DNA from: Candidatus Megaera endosymbiont of Mesostigma viride
GTDB taxonomy: Bacteria > Pseudomonadota > Alphaproteobacteria > Rickettsiales > Rickettsiaceae
NCBI GenBank assembly: GCA_020410825.1
Contig: CP084576.1
Span: 62,001-126,000 of the forward strand
DNA length: 64,000 nucleotides
Direction of reading: 5' to 3'
This document shows, one piece after another, positions 17,851-29,000 of this stretch (within the stretch, counting starts at the first letter, position 1; each line of letters starts with the position of its first letter). The translations under genes were made by a program, and so were the position numbers. The notes beneath the pieces were generated by a model. The model ran no database searches and was not told the origin of the DNA. It saw nothing but the letters and a program-made list of their open reading frames with translations.

Positions 17851-17939
17851 TTAAAAATTTACCTATGTAGATCCGTTTGGGTTATAGTATTTAAGTTTGT
17901 AACAAAAAAATGGTCGCATTGGTTATATAGTAACTAAAT

Positions 17940-18175
17940 ATGCAGAAACCCACACATGATCAAGTAAGAGAAATTATTGAGGCAGGCTAGTCTATAAGAG
18001 GTTTATTACTAGGAACTATAAAGCAGACTTATGGTATTGAATGCTGTCAGGCACATACGGATCGGATTTAAAGAAACTATATATGCCTTGTTGTATTTGC
18101 CTGGCTTGAAATGAATAAAAGGAGAGTCAATGTGGAAATCAGTTTATATTAACAAACTTGGGAACGCATAAAAAC
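17940..18175 (+). pseudogene. Transposase C-terminal remnant
   Basis: Interrupted plus-strand reading gives YGIECCQAHTDRI, CLVVFAWLEMNKRRVNVEIS and QTWERIKTLIRDN. The Q-A-x-T ... F-x-W-L-E-x-x-R pattern is what I associate with the C-terminus of IS4/IS701-like DDE transposases. Stops in every block show it is dead. Family assignment is tentative. Confidence 0.45.
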
Positions 18176-18765
18176 ATTAATTCGTGATAATAACCGGTTG
18201 CTTCTAGCTGATACTCAATGTTGCTAACTACAAAATCTCTCTATTATCTGTATTATATACTCAACAGTAAATTATCATAGTTTTTTATTATTTTTAATAT
18301 TTTAGATTTAACCTCACCGAAGATAGAATTGTTACTGGTTTTACTTCGTTTCCTTTGTATTTTGAGTTCTCAACTTCATTAAAATGCGACCTTACTAGTT
18401 TGAACATAAGGCCTATAGTTAAAATTAATTATAAATCAGGGCCATAGCTTATATTATTAATAACGATTATTATTCTAAATAAATAAGTTGTCAATATCGT
18501 TTTATATGTTTTATTCTACCAACACTTAAATGGAACAATGGAGTGCTGCATAATATTTAATTTGACAAGTTGTTTGAGATATGATTTTTTAGGATTACAT
18601 TGGTAAATGTATGTGCTAGGAATATTTCAATGTTAATGCTTATTTGAAGTCGAAGCCTATACAGAGCCTTTAGTATGGAACTATTACACCTGCCCTTATT
18701 TTCTGCTAACAACAGTTTTAGTTCTATCGAGTAAATCTATTCAAATTATTAAATTATACATCAAA
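18176..18765. other. AT-rich region without recognisable genes
   Basis: About 590 bp between the mobile-element debris and the next gene. No open frame of note, RNA gene or convincing promoter was found. A TTGACA (18562-18567) is followed by TATGAT only 12 bases later, too close for a standard promoter. Confidence 0.3.
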
Positions 18766-19221
18766 GTGTCTCAAATTTACCTTCAAGCGATTAGAAAACC
18801 TGAATTTATAAGAAACTCACTTGTTGACTTAAAAGAACAAAGGTTAGAGAAAGTAAAAAATTTCTTGGAACTTATTTACCAAGATGTAGATAATTCTTTA
18901 GAGGAATGGTATACTAGCTTCACTGAAGACTTAAAAGTCCTTGTAGATTTAGCATATGATTTAAGTTATCGACGACATTACGATACTGTTAGACAGACAG
19001 ATATCAATATTCTTAGTGACAATTCAGACTGTAGTCCATTTATTGTAACACTGAATCTCCTTCAAGGTCACAAGCTGATCTTAAAACTTTTGTTTTATAA
19101 TGAATTTCTGTGCACTTTGTCCAAGGTGCAATGTATTGCACAGTTGTTAGATCAGATAATTGACTTGTTTAAGTGTCAAAAAGAAAATAAAGAGTTGTTC
19201 TTTTTTGATCTAAAGTCTTAA
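18766..19221 (+). CDS. Hypothetical protein, 151 aa
   Basis: An intact 151-aa frame starting at GTG. The product is predicted mostly helical, rich in Leu, Asp and Lys, without signal peptide or obvious membrane span. I recognise no domain. It is the only intact gene between the IS debris and the NRPS genes and points the same way, ending 342 bases before the first NRPS start. No function is proposed. Confidence 0.5.
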   Translation: MSQIYLQAIRKPEFIRNSLVDLKEQRLEKVKNFLELIYQDVDNSLEEWYTSFTEDLKVLVDLAYDLSYRRHYDTVRQTDINILSDNSDCSPFIVTLNLLQGHKLILKLLFYNEFLCTLSKVQCIAQLLDQIIDLFKCQKENKELFFFDLKS

Positions 19222-19563
19222 GAAATAAAATGTTGTATGTGATAAAAGTGATAAAAAATTTTTAGAATAAAATCTATGAAGATACTTAGAGTTAGCTTTA
19301 TTAGAAAGGAAAGCTTTAACTTAAACGTATATTCTAAGATAGTAAGCTTTATTAAGGCTAAGCTCTTACTTATCACAGATTTAAATAATTTGCCAGTATA
19401 TAAGAAGATCTTTAACTAATATGGGGCTGGTCTGATTGTTTGTGAGATAGAGTAATAAGGCTTCTCTTATATAGTTGTGTATAGGTTACGTTTTAAAAGG
19501 TAAATTCTTTTTACTTAAAATAATTAGAAATATGCGCCAATTCTAAACTTACAGAGAAACATT
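19222..19563. other. Region upstream of the NRPS operon
   Basis: A 342-bp AT-rich gap that presumably contains the promoter of the NRPS operon. I could not find well-spaced -35/-10 boxes or a clear operator, so regulation is not visible from the sequence. Confidence 0.3.
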
Positions 19564-22500
19564 ATGAGTAATATAAAAAAATATAATCCTGATCTAATGA
19601 ACATTTTAGAGAAATGGAACGCGACGGAGAGGGAGTATCCGAGAGATAAGACGGTTGTAGAGTTATTTGAGGAGCAGGTATTTAAAAATCCTAATAATGT
19701 AGCAGTGGTATATGGAGAAGAAAGTCTTACTTATAAGGAGTTAAATGAGCGATCTAATCAGATGGCACACTATCTTCGTTGTCTTGGAGTAAGGGCTGAG
19801 ACGTTAGTAGGAGTTAGTCTAGATCGTTCTTTAGAGCTTATTATAGGAATATTGGGGATTTTGAAGGCTGGAGGGGCGTATGTACCATTAGATCCGGAGT
19901 ATCCAGAGGAGCGGTTACAATTTATGTTAGAGGATACGGCTGCACCGGTATTAATTACGTCAATACATCTAAAAGGTAAATATACAAGCTACAAGGGGAG
20001 TTTTGTAATTATTGATGATGAAAAGACAGAAGAAGAGCTAGGTCAAGAATCTAAGGAGAATCTTGAGAAGATCATCAATGGCGACAATCTTGTATATGTA
20101 ATTTATACTTCTGGTTCTACCGGACAACCTAAAGGTGTGATGATCGAGCACCAGAGTTTATATAACAGAATTAGAACACTGTTAAGTTCCTATAAAATAT
20201 CAAGTTTAGATGTTGTAATGCAGTCTAGTTCCTATAGTTTTGATACCTCTATAGAAGAAATTTACTTGCCAATAATTACAGGGGCTTCTTTTTATATTGT
20301 ATCACAAAGACATAATGTTGAAGAGTATATTAATATTATACGCAACCAACACATAACTATTGTTAGTCTAGTACCTTCTGTGTTAGATATACTATCCACT
20401 AATTTTGTATTAGCAAAAGATACTTATCCATTACACACGATTATATCTGGAGGAGAAGTTCTATCTAAAAAATTAGCACAGTATATTAAAAATAATTTAA
20501 ATTTAAGGTTGTTGAATACATATGGCCCAACAGAGACAACTATTATCGCTACTCTATTTGAAGTGCCAAAAGATTTAAACCTGGATTCAATCTCCATAGG
20601 GCAACCGATTAGCAACACAAAGATATATATTTTAGATGAGAATGGACACCCGGTACCGATAGGAGCAGTAGGAGAGATATATATTGGAGGAGCATGTTTA
20701 GCTCGAGGATATTTGAACCGGCCGGAGTTAACGGCGGAACGATTTGTGGAGAATCCATTTGCGAGTGAAGAAGATGTGATTAAAAGAAGAAATCTGAGGT
20801 TATATCGGACAGGAGATTTAGGACGATATTTGTCTGATGGGAATATCGAGTTTAGAGGACGTATTGATGACCAAGTGAAGATACGGGGGCATCGTATTGA
20901 ACTTGGGGAGATTGAGAGTGTACTTTCAAATTATCCTGATATACAACAATCTATTGTTTTAGCAAAAGATTATAAAAATAAATCGGAAGAATTATTTAAT
21001 GATAAATATTTGGTAGCCTACTATCTACGTAAGCATAAATCTAATGTTGAATCTAATACAGTAGAGTTTATTGAAGATTGGCGTGAAGTATATCAACAGG
21101 ATTATTCCTCTACAGGTCAGTATGGCAACCAGGAATATAAGAATAATTTTACTGGGTGGATCAGTTCGTATACTGGTGAACAAATTAATAATTATGAGAT
21201 GCTAGAATGGTTGGAGTCTACGATTGCTCGTATTTTAGAACTTGATCCCAAAGTCGTTTTAGAAATTGGTAGCGGTAGTGGTCTTATATTATTTAATCTT
21301 TTAAAGCATGTTAAATATTATGTAGGTATAGATTTTTCTGCAAATGTTATTGATTATACAAGAAATATTGTTCAAAAGAATCTTAAAGATAATCAAGTAT
21401 CCTTGTATTGTGCTCCAGCTGATTTGGTTCCTTATCACAAGATTCCAGTGTATGACACTGTTGTTATAAATTCTGTTGTACAATATTTTCCTAATCTAGA
21501 ATATTTAACCAAAGTTATAAATCAAGTTATTGTTAACATGGGATCATCTGGTACATTATTCATAGGAGATGTGAGGGATTACAGATTATTAGAGTGTTTT
21601 CATTATTCAGTCCAAAAATTAAAAAAAGTTCGAGAAGTTAATTTAGAAGAGATTCTCTATTTTGCTCGAAAAGAAAAAGAACTTCTAATTTCTCCAGAGT
21701 ACTTTATTTACCTAAAAAACACACATTATCATATTTCGCATGTAGAAATTATGCCCAAAATAGGTAAAGGTTTTAATGAACTTAATTGTTATAGATATGA
21801 TGTAATTATTCATGTTAATAAAAACTCAAAAAAAGATTTGCTTGCAATTCATGAAAATCAGTTTACAGATGTGAATGATCTTGTACAGTATGTTGATGTC
21901 AATTCTCATAAAGATTATTTATATATTAAGTATAAAAATTCTAGAATTATAGATGAATACAGAGCATATGAAAGCTTAAAAAACTCTTATTATCCAAGTA
22001 GTATTAAGAAAGATCATAATCTACTGAATCTAGATGAGATTTCTACATATGTTCAGTTGTTAGGATACGAATGTAAATTCTATCTAGATATAAAAAGTCC
22101 TATAAATTTAAATATTATTCTATTTAAAATGGGGTTGAAGCTTTTCTCTAGGGCTTCTTATTATATTAATTATCCTATAGAAGGGTTTATTCAAAATAAA
22201 AGTGATAACTTTTCTAATAATCCATCTTACATGGTTCAACCTAATCTTAAAAAAAATTTAGTACAGGAACTTAAAAAATATTTAGAAAATAATTTGCCTG
22301 GTTTTATGGTGCCTAAATATTATGTTGAATTAAATCAAATATGGTTAACACCTAATGGAAAGATTGATAAAAAGAGATTACCGGATCCGGATATGGAGAT
22401 GGGTTTAGTACATCAGTATATAGGTCCAAGAGATGAAGTTGAAGCAAAGCTGTGTGAGATTTGGGCGGAAGTTTTAGGATTAGAGCGTGTAGGTATCTAT

Positions 22501-25500
22501 GATAACTTCTTTGAAATCGGTGGACATTCATTATTGGCAACGCGTGTAGTGTCTCGAATAAGGTCTGAGTATAAAATACAGTTGGCTATTAAAGATCTTT
22601 TTCAAGCTTCCACCATTGAGCAGATTGGACGTGTAGTAAAAAAAATAAAACAATCTTCTGAAATAAAATTCAGTATTATCAAGTTACTACCTAAGGAACG
22701 TTCTAAAAGAGTTCCATTATCATATGCACAACAACGGTTATGGTTTTTGGATCAATTATTTCCGAACCAGAGTATATATAATAATCCAGTGGCATTTAAG
22801 CTAGTAGGGAATTTTAATCGAGATGCATTTGAGAAAGCAATTAGATATTTGGTAGACCGACATGAAGTACTAAGAACAAGGATTGGGTTATACGAGAGTG
22901 AAGGATATCAAGATATTTTACCTGCAACTGATTTCAAAATAGAGTTTGAGGATATTGAAAAGATTTCTGAGATTAATTGTAGGCAGTATGTTCAAGCAGC
23001 AATTGAAGCGGAGTCTGAGCATCGATTTGAACTAGATAAGGAATGGTTATTTAGAGTTCGAGTAATTCGAGAAAGTAAAGACCTACATGTAGTGTTGATT
23101 ATGATGCATCATATTATCTCGGATGGATGGTCATTTGATATTTTTTTTAGAGAATTAACACAAGCTTATGAAAGTTATTGTAGGGGAGATCAGGTTAGGC
23201 TGGATCCACTAGAGATACAGTATGCAGATTATGCGATCTGGCAGCGGGAATGGTTACGTGGTGAGAGATTAGAAGCACAATTAGCATATTGGAAGGAGCA
23301 GCTAAAAGGTGCTCCGGAGGGGATTGACTTACCGATAGATTATGAACGACCAAAGGAGTTAACATATTCTGGTGGTGTTTATACGATAGAGATTTCTAGG
23401 GAACTATTAAAAAAGATCAAGGTGTTAGGGGAATCTGAAGGTGCAACGTTATTTATGACGTTACTAAGTGTATTAAACATAGTTTTATACAAGAACAGTG
23501 GGCAGAGGGATTTGGTGATAGGCTCACCAATTGCAAATCGGAACTATCATGAGATTGAGGGATTAATAGGTTTTTTTGTGAATATGTTAGCCTTAAGGAC
23601 GGAGATAGATCCAAGGGAGAACTTTAGGAAGCTTTTGAGAAGAGTAAAGGAGAAAACGTTAGGTGCGTATGAACATCAGGATGTGCCGTTTGAGCAATTA
23701 GTAGATCATTTAAATGTACAACGAAATCTAAATCGGAATCCGTTATTTCAGGTAAGTTTTGTATTAGAAAATATTGGACGTAACAATTTAGATTTAAAAG
23801 ATCTTGCTGTGAAGCGTATAAATATAAACTCTCATGTTGTAAAATTTGATTTATCAATTTTTGCATATGAATCTGGTAATAGTTTATTTATAGAGATAAA
23901 CTATCTGAAAGATATTTTTACTGAGGAGACGGTAAAGAGGATGGCTTTACAGATTAGTCGCGTATTGGAAGTAGTAGTATCTGAACCAGAAAAAGTGATT
24001 TTAGAGTATGAGGTAATGAGTGAAGAGGAATCAGATAAGGTTCTTATAGAGTGGAATGCGACGGAGAGGGAGTATCCGAGAGATAAGACGGTTGTAGAGT
24101 TATTTGAGGAGCAGGTATTTAAAAATCCTAATAATGTAGCAGTGGTATATGGAGAAGAAAGTCTTACTTATAAGGAGTTAAATGAGCGATCTAATCAGAT
24201 GGCACACTATCTTCGTTGTCTTGGAGTAAGGGCTGAGACGTTAGTAGGAGTTAGTCTAGATCGTTCTTTAGAGCTTATTATAGGAATATTGGGGATTTTG
24301 AAGGCTGGAGGGGCGTATGTACCATTAGATCCGGAGTATCCAGAGGAGCGGTTACAATTTATGTTAGAGGATACGGCTGCACCGGTATTAATTACGTCAA
24401 TACATCTAAAAGGTAAATATACAAGCTACAAGGGGAGTTTTGTAATTATTGATGATGAAAAGACAGAAGAAGAGCTAGGTCAAGAATCTAAGGAGAATCT
24501 TGAGAAGATCATCAATGGCGACAATCTTGTATATGTAATTTATACTTCTGGTTCTACCGGACAACCTAAAGGTGTGATGAACTCACATAATGGTTTTATG
24601 AATCGAATGTATTGGACATTAGATCATTATGAGACAAGTAATCGAGATTCGTTATTATATATTGCGTCGATGAGTTTTGATATTTCGGTATGGGAAGTTC
24701 TACATCCACTTGCTGCAGGAGCTAAACTTGTTATTATAAAGAACCATAAGGATATGGATGATATTATAAATACAATAGAGTTCAATAGGATCAGCATGGT
24801 TCATTTTGTGCCATCATTATTATCTTTATTTTTAGAAACAAAAGGGATTTCTAGGTTAAAATCGTTACGTTGTGTAATCACTGGAGGAGAGAAACTATAT
24901 ACCGAGGTTAGGAAAAAGTTTAAAGAAATATTTAGTGATACAAGGCTTTATTTAGCATATGGACCCACGGAAGTATCTATTAGCGTTACACATTGGGAAT
25001 GTAATAATAATGAGTATAAAGATATAACCCCTATAGGTTGTCCTATATCGAACACGAAGATATATATTTTAGATGAGAATAGATGTCTGGTACCGGTGGG
25101 GGCGGTAGGAGAGATATATATAGGGGGTATTGGTTTAGCGAGGGGGTATTTGAATCGTCCTGAGTTAACGGCGGAACGATTTATAGGGAATCCATTTGCG
25201 AATGAAGAAGATATAACTAAAGGAGAGAATTTAAGGTTATATCGGACAGGAGATTTAGGACGATATTTATCTGATGGGAACATCGAGTTTAGAGGACGTA
25301 TAGATGATCAGGTAAAGATACGAGGATATCGGATTGAGCTTGGGGAGATTGAGAGTGCATTGAATGGATGTGGGGTTGTTCAAGGTAGTGTTGTAGTAGC
25401 ACGTAGTATGGGGGTTGGAGCGGACAATAGAGTTGGAAGTGACAAGCGGTTAATTGGGTATATAGTACCTAGTTCAACCTTGAGAGGGAAATTAGTTACA

Positions 25501-26004
25501 CAAGAGAGTTTCAAGAGTAGTACAGGAGAGGAGATAGGTATTTTAGGTGGGGAAGGGTATATAGATATTGTACGAGAAGTGAAGGAGGAGATAGGGAAGC
25601 GGTTACCGGAGTATATGGTACCGGCACATATAGTGTTTATAGAAAAGCTGCCACTGACATTGAATGGGAAGGTAGATAAAAAAGGGTTACCGGATCCGGA
25701 TGTGGAGATGGGTTTAGTACATCAGTATATGGGTCCAAGGGATGAAGTTGAAGCGAAGTTGTGTAAGATTTGGGCGGAAGTTTTAGGATTAGAGCGTGTA
25801 GGTATCCATGATAACTTCTTTGAAATAGGTGGACATTCATTATTGGTTATTCAGGTGCAATCAAGAATATATAAAGTGTTTGGAACAAAATTACCAGTAA
25901 GAGAGTTATTTGGAAACTCTGTTATAATTACGCTTGCATCTATTATTAAATTCATAATTAATAAAGATAATTTAGAATATGAGGAGTATGAATATGAATT
26001 TTAA
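19564..26004 (+). CDS. NRPS 1: loading module with N-methyltransferase plus module 2 (A-nMT-T-C-A-T)
   Basis: A 2146-aa synthetase. It begins directly with an adenylation domain (A3 motif YTSGSTGQPKG at 181, A8 near 431), so it starts the peptide. An N-methyltransferase of about 420 aa is inserted between A8 and A10, with the SAM motif VLEIGSGSG at 565-573. A10 (NGKIDKK, 931) and a carrier domain (FEIGGHSLL, Ser989) follow. Module 2 has a C domain (LSYAQQRLWFLD at 1052; HHIISDG at 1182), an A domain (A3 at 1660, A10 at 2034) and a carrier (Ser2092). The C-terminus is a Glu/Tyr-rich tail (EYEEYEYEF) of the type that binds TubC-like docking domains. Codes: module 1 DTESIGTIIK (loosely Lys-like), module 2 DIWHIGAISK (unassigned). 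Confidence 0.96.
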   Translation: MSNIKKYNPDLMNILEKWNATEREYPRDKTVVELFEEQVFKNPNNVAVVYGEESLTYKELNERSNQMAHYLRCLGVRAETLVGVSLDRSLELIIGILGILKAGGAYVPLDPEYPEERLQFMLEDTAAPVLITSIHLKGKYTSYKGSFVIIDDEKTEEELGQESKENLEKIINGDNLVYVIYTSGSTGQPKGVMIEHQSLYNRIRTLLSSYKISSLDVVMQSSSYSFDTSIEEIYLPIITGASFYIVSQRHNVEEYINIIRNQHITIVSLVPSVLDILSTNFVLAKDTYPLHTIISGGEVLSKKLAQYIKNNLNLRLLNTYGPTETTIIATLFEVPKDLNLDSISIGQPISNTKIYILDENGHPVPIGAVGEIYIGGACLARGYLNRPELTAERFVENPFASEEDVIKRRNLRLYRTGDLGRYLSDGNIEFRGRIDDQVKIRGHRIELGEIESVLSNYPDIQQSIVLAKDYKNKSEELFNDKYLVAYYLRKHKSNVESNTVEFIEDWREVYQQDYSSTGQYGNQEYKNNFTGWISSYTGEQINNYEMLEWLESTIARILELDPKVVLEIGSGSGLILFNLLKHVKYYVGIDFSANVIDYTRNIVQKNLKDNQVSLYCAPADLVPYHKIPVYDTVVINSVVQYFPNLEYLTKVINQVIVNMGSSGTLFIGDVRDYRLLECFHYSVQKLKKVREVNLEEILYFARKEKELLISPEYFIYLKNTHYHISHVEIMPKIGKGFNELNCYRYDVIIHVNKNSKKDLLAIHENQFTDVNDLVQYVDVNSHKDYLYIKYKNSRIIDEYRAYESLKNSYYPSSIKKDHNLLNLDEISTYVQLLGYECKFYLDIKSPINLNIILFKMGLKLFSRASYYINYPIEGFIQNKSDNFSNNPSYMVQPNLKKNLVQELKKYLENNLPGFMVPKYYVELNQIWLTPNGKIDKKRLPDPDMEMGLVHQYIGPRDEVEAKLCEIWAEVLGLERVGIYDNFFEIGGHSLLATRVVSRIRSEYKIQLAIKDLFQASTIEQIGRVVKKIKQSSEIKFSIIKLLPKERSKRVPLSYAQQRLWFLDQLFPNQSIYNNPVAFKLVGNFNRDAFEKAIRYLVDRHEVLRTRIGLYESEGYQDILPATDFKIEFEDIEKISEINCRQYVQAAIEAESEHRFELDKEWLFRVRVIRESKDLHVVLIMMHHIISDGWSFDIFFRELTQAYESYCRGDQVRLDPLEIQYADYAIWQREWLRGERLEAQLAYWKEQLKGAPEGIDLPIDYERPKELTYSGGVYTIEISRELLKKIKVLGESEGATLFMTLLSVLNIVLYKNSGQRDLVIGSPIANRNYHEIEGLIGFFVNMLALRTEIDPRENFRKLLRRVKEKTLGAYEHQDVPFEQLVDHLNVQRNLNRNPLFQVSFVLENIGRNNLDLKDLAVKRININSHVVKFDLSIFAYESGNSLFIEINYLKDIFTEETVKRMALQISRVLEVVVSEPEKVILEYEVMSEEESDKVLIEWNATEREYPRDKTVVELFEEQVFKNPNNVAVVYGEESLTYKELNERSNQMAHYLRCLGVRAETLVGVSLDRSLELIIGILGILKAGGAYVPLDPEYPEERLQFMLEDTAAPVLITSIHLKGKYTSYKGSFVIIDDEKTEEELGQESKENLEKIINGDNLVYVIYTSGSTGQPKGVMNSHNGFMNRMYWTLDHYETSNRDSLLYIASMSFDISVWEVLHPLAAGAKLVIIKNHKDMDDIINTIEFNRISMVHFVPSLLSLFLETKGISRLKSLRCVITGGEKLYTEVRKKFKEIFSDTRLYLAYGPTEVSISVTHWECNNNEYKDITPIGCPISNTKIYILDENRCLVPVGAVGEIYIGGIGLARGYLNRPELTAERFIGNPFANEEDITKGENLRLYRTGDLGRYLSDGNIEFRGRIDDQVKIRGYRIELGEIESALNGCGVVQGSVVVARSMGVGADNRVGSDKRLIGYIVPSSTLRGKLVTQESFKSSTGEEIGILGGEGYIDIVREVKEEIGKRLPEYMVPAHIVFIEKLPLTLNGKVDKKGLPDPDVEMGLVHQYMGPRDEVEAKLCKIWAEVLGLERVGIHDNFFEIGGHSLLVIQVQSRIYKVFGTKLPVRELFGNSVIITLASIIKFIINKDNLEYEEYEYEF
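20144..20602 (+). other. A-domain specificity core, module 1 (tentatively basic residue)
   Basis: Segment between A3 and A5 unique to this module. Aligning to GrsA-Phe by eye gives the code DTESIGTIIK. The Glu at position 239 and the D-x-E-S-I-G start resemble the Lys code of bacitracin synthetase as I remember it. The assignment is weak. The residue would be N-methylated by the inserted methyltransferase. Confidence 0.35.
24581..25032 (+). other. A-domain specificity core type b, module 2 (unassigned)
   Basis: Core with FDISVWEVL and AYGPTEVSIS gives the code DIWHIGAISK, which I cannot match to a known substrate. The same core recurs essentially unchanged in modules 5 and 10, so the same residue should appear three times in the product. 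Confidence 0.55.
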
Positions 26005-29000
26005 TAGTGTTATATTATTTATTTATTGGTTGAATTTTAAAAATATTAAGATTTGGTTTAATAATGAATCAATTAAAGTAAAATTTCTTAAAAATACTGA
26101 AAATATAAAAAGTATTAAATCATATATTAAGGATAACAGAGATGAGATATTAAGGATATTAAAAGAGAATAATCTTAATAACAGTGATTATAGTCCTTAT
26201 AAGATATTAAAAGCACATGAAGAATATCCACCATTATCATATGCACAACAACGGTTATGGTTTTTGGATCAATTATTTCCGAACCAGAGTATATATAATA
26301 TTCCAATGGCATTTAAGCTAGTAGGAAATTTTAATCGAGATGCATTTGAGAAAGCAATTAGATATTTGGTAGACCGACATGAAGTACTAAGAACAAGGAT
26401 TGGGTTATACGAGAGTGAAGGATATCAAGATATTTTACCTGCAACTGATTTCAAAATAGAGTTTGAGGATATTGAAAAGATTTCTGAGATTAATTGTAGG
26501 CAGTATGTTCAAGCAGCAATTGAAGCGGAGTCTGAGCATCGATTTGAACTAGATAAGGAATGGTTATTTAGAGTTCGAGTAATTCGAGAAAGTAAAGACC
26601 TACATGTAGTGTTGATTATGATGCATCATATTATCTCGGATGGATGGTCATTTGATATTTTTTTTAGAGAATTAACACAAGCTTATGAAAGTTATTGTAG
26701 GGGAGATCAGGTTAGGCTGGATCCACTAGAGATACAGTATGCAGATTATGCGATCTGGCAGCGGGAATGGTTACGTGGTGAGAGATTAGAAGCACAATTA
26801 GCATATTGGAAGGAGCAGCTAAAAGGTGCTCCGGAGGGGATTGACTTACCGATAGATTATGAACGACCAAAGGAGTTAACATATTCTGGTGGTGTTTATA
26901 CGATAGAGATTTCTAGGGAACTATTAAAAAAGATCAAGGTGTTAGGGGAATCTGAAGGTGCAACGTTATTTATGACGTTACTAAGTGTATTAAACATAGT
27001 TTTATACAAGAACAGTGGGCAGAGGGATTTGGTGATAGGCTCACCAATTGCAAATCGGAACTATCATGAGATTGAGGGATTAATAGGTTTTTTTGTGAAT
27101 ATGTTAGCCTTAAGGACGGAGATAGATCCAAGGGAGAACTTTAGGAAGCTTTTGAGAAGAGTAAAGGAGAAAACGTTAGGTGCGTATGAACATCAGGATG
27201 TGCCGTTTGAGCAATTAGTAGATCATTTAAATGTACAACGAAATCTAAATCGGAATCCGTTATTTCAGGTAAGTTTTGTATTAGAAAATATTGGACGTAA
27301 CAATTTAGATTTAAAAGATCTTGCTGTGAAGCGTATAAATATAAACTCTCATGTTGTAAAATTTGATTTATCAATTTTTGCATATGAATCTGGTAATAGT
27401 TTATTTATAGAGATAAACTATCTGAAAGATATTTTTACTGAGGAGACGGTAAAGAGGATGGCTTTACAGATTAGTCGCGTATTGGAAGTAGTAGTATCTG
27501 AACCAGAAAAAGTGATTTTAGAGTATGAGGTAATGAGTGAAGAGGAATCAGATAAGGTTCTTATAGAGTGGAATGCGACGGAGAGGGAGTATCCGAGAGA
27601 TAAGACGGTTGTAGAGTTATTTGAGGAGCAGGTATTTAAAAATCCTAATAATGTAGCAGTGGTATATGGAGAAGAAAGTCTTACTTATAAGGAGTTAAAT
27701 GAGCGATCTAATCAGATGGCACACTATCTTCGTTGTCTTGGAGTAAGGGCTGAGACGTTAGTAGGAGTTAGTCTAGATCGTTCTTTAGAGCTTATTATAG
27801 GAATATTGGGGATTTTGAAGGCTGGAGGGGCGTATGTACCATTAGATCCGGAGTATCCAGAGGAGCGGTTACAATTTATGTTAGAGGATACGGCTGCACC
27901 GGTATTAATTACGTCAATACATCTAAAAGGTAAATATACAAGCTACAAGGGGAGTTTTGTAATTATCGATGATGAAAAGACAGAAGAAGAGCTAGGTCAA
28001 GAATCTAAGGAGAATCTTGAGAAGATCATCAATGGCGACAATCTTGTATATGTAATTTATACTTCTGGTTCTACCGGACAACCTAAAGGTGTGATGATCG
28101 AAAATTCGAATATTATCAATTACTCATTATTTATTAACAACTCGTTGCTTAGTTTAAATAAAAAATTTGGGTATTTAAATGTACCTTATTATGATTTAGG
28201 GCACACTTTATTATTTCCAAGCTTATTATCAGGTAAACAGCTATGTTTACTTTATTCGTATGATATTCTTGATACGGAAGAAATACTTCAGTTCTTATTG
28301 AAACATCAAGTAGATGTTATCAAATTGACTCCTTCACACTACCAATTATTGCAAACTAAGTTAAGTCAGTACACTAGTATAAACGGTTTAATAATTATTT
28401 TAGGTGGAGAAAAATTTTCTTCTAACTTATTAGGATTAACTCACTTATATATTAACCATTATGGGCCAACAGAAATAACAGTAGGGTGTAGTATCTATAA
28501 GGTTAATGAAATACCTCATGATAAATTAGAACTTCAGAATGTCAAGCAACTCTCTATTCCTATAGGTTGTCCTATATCGAACACGAAGATATATATTTTA
28601 GATGAGAATAGATGTCCGGTACCGGTGGGGGCGGTAGGAGAGATATATATTGGGGGGGCTGGTTTAGCGAGGGGGTATTTGAATCGTCCTGAGTTAACGG
28701 CGGAACGATTTATAGGGAATCCATTTGCGAATGAAGAAGATATAACTAAAGGAGAGAATTTAAGGTTATATCGGACAGGAGATTTAGGACGATATTTATC
28801 TGATGGGAACATCGAGTTTAGAGGACGTATAGATGATCAGGTAAAGATACGAGGATATCGGATTGAGCTTGGGGAGATTGAGAGTGCATTGAATGGATGT
28901 GGGGTTGTTCAAGGTAGTGTTGTAGTAGCACGTAGTATGGGGGTTGGAGCGGACAATAGAGTTGGAAGTGACAAGCGGTTAATTGGGTATATAGTACCTA

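Noticed and set aside
18562-18585. TTGACA ... TATGAT as a promoter of the 151-aa gene
   Set aside because: The spacer is only 12 bp, too short for sigma70-type recognition.
23624-23866. Many 60-120 codon open frames on the minus strand inside the NRPS genes
   Set aside because: They recur at the same offset in each module copy and lie antisense to strongly conserved NRPS domains. They are shadows of the repeated coding sequence.
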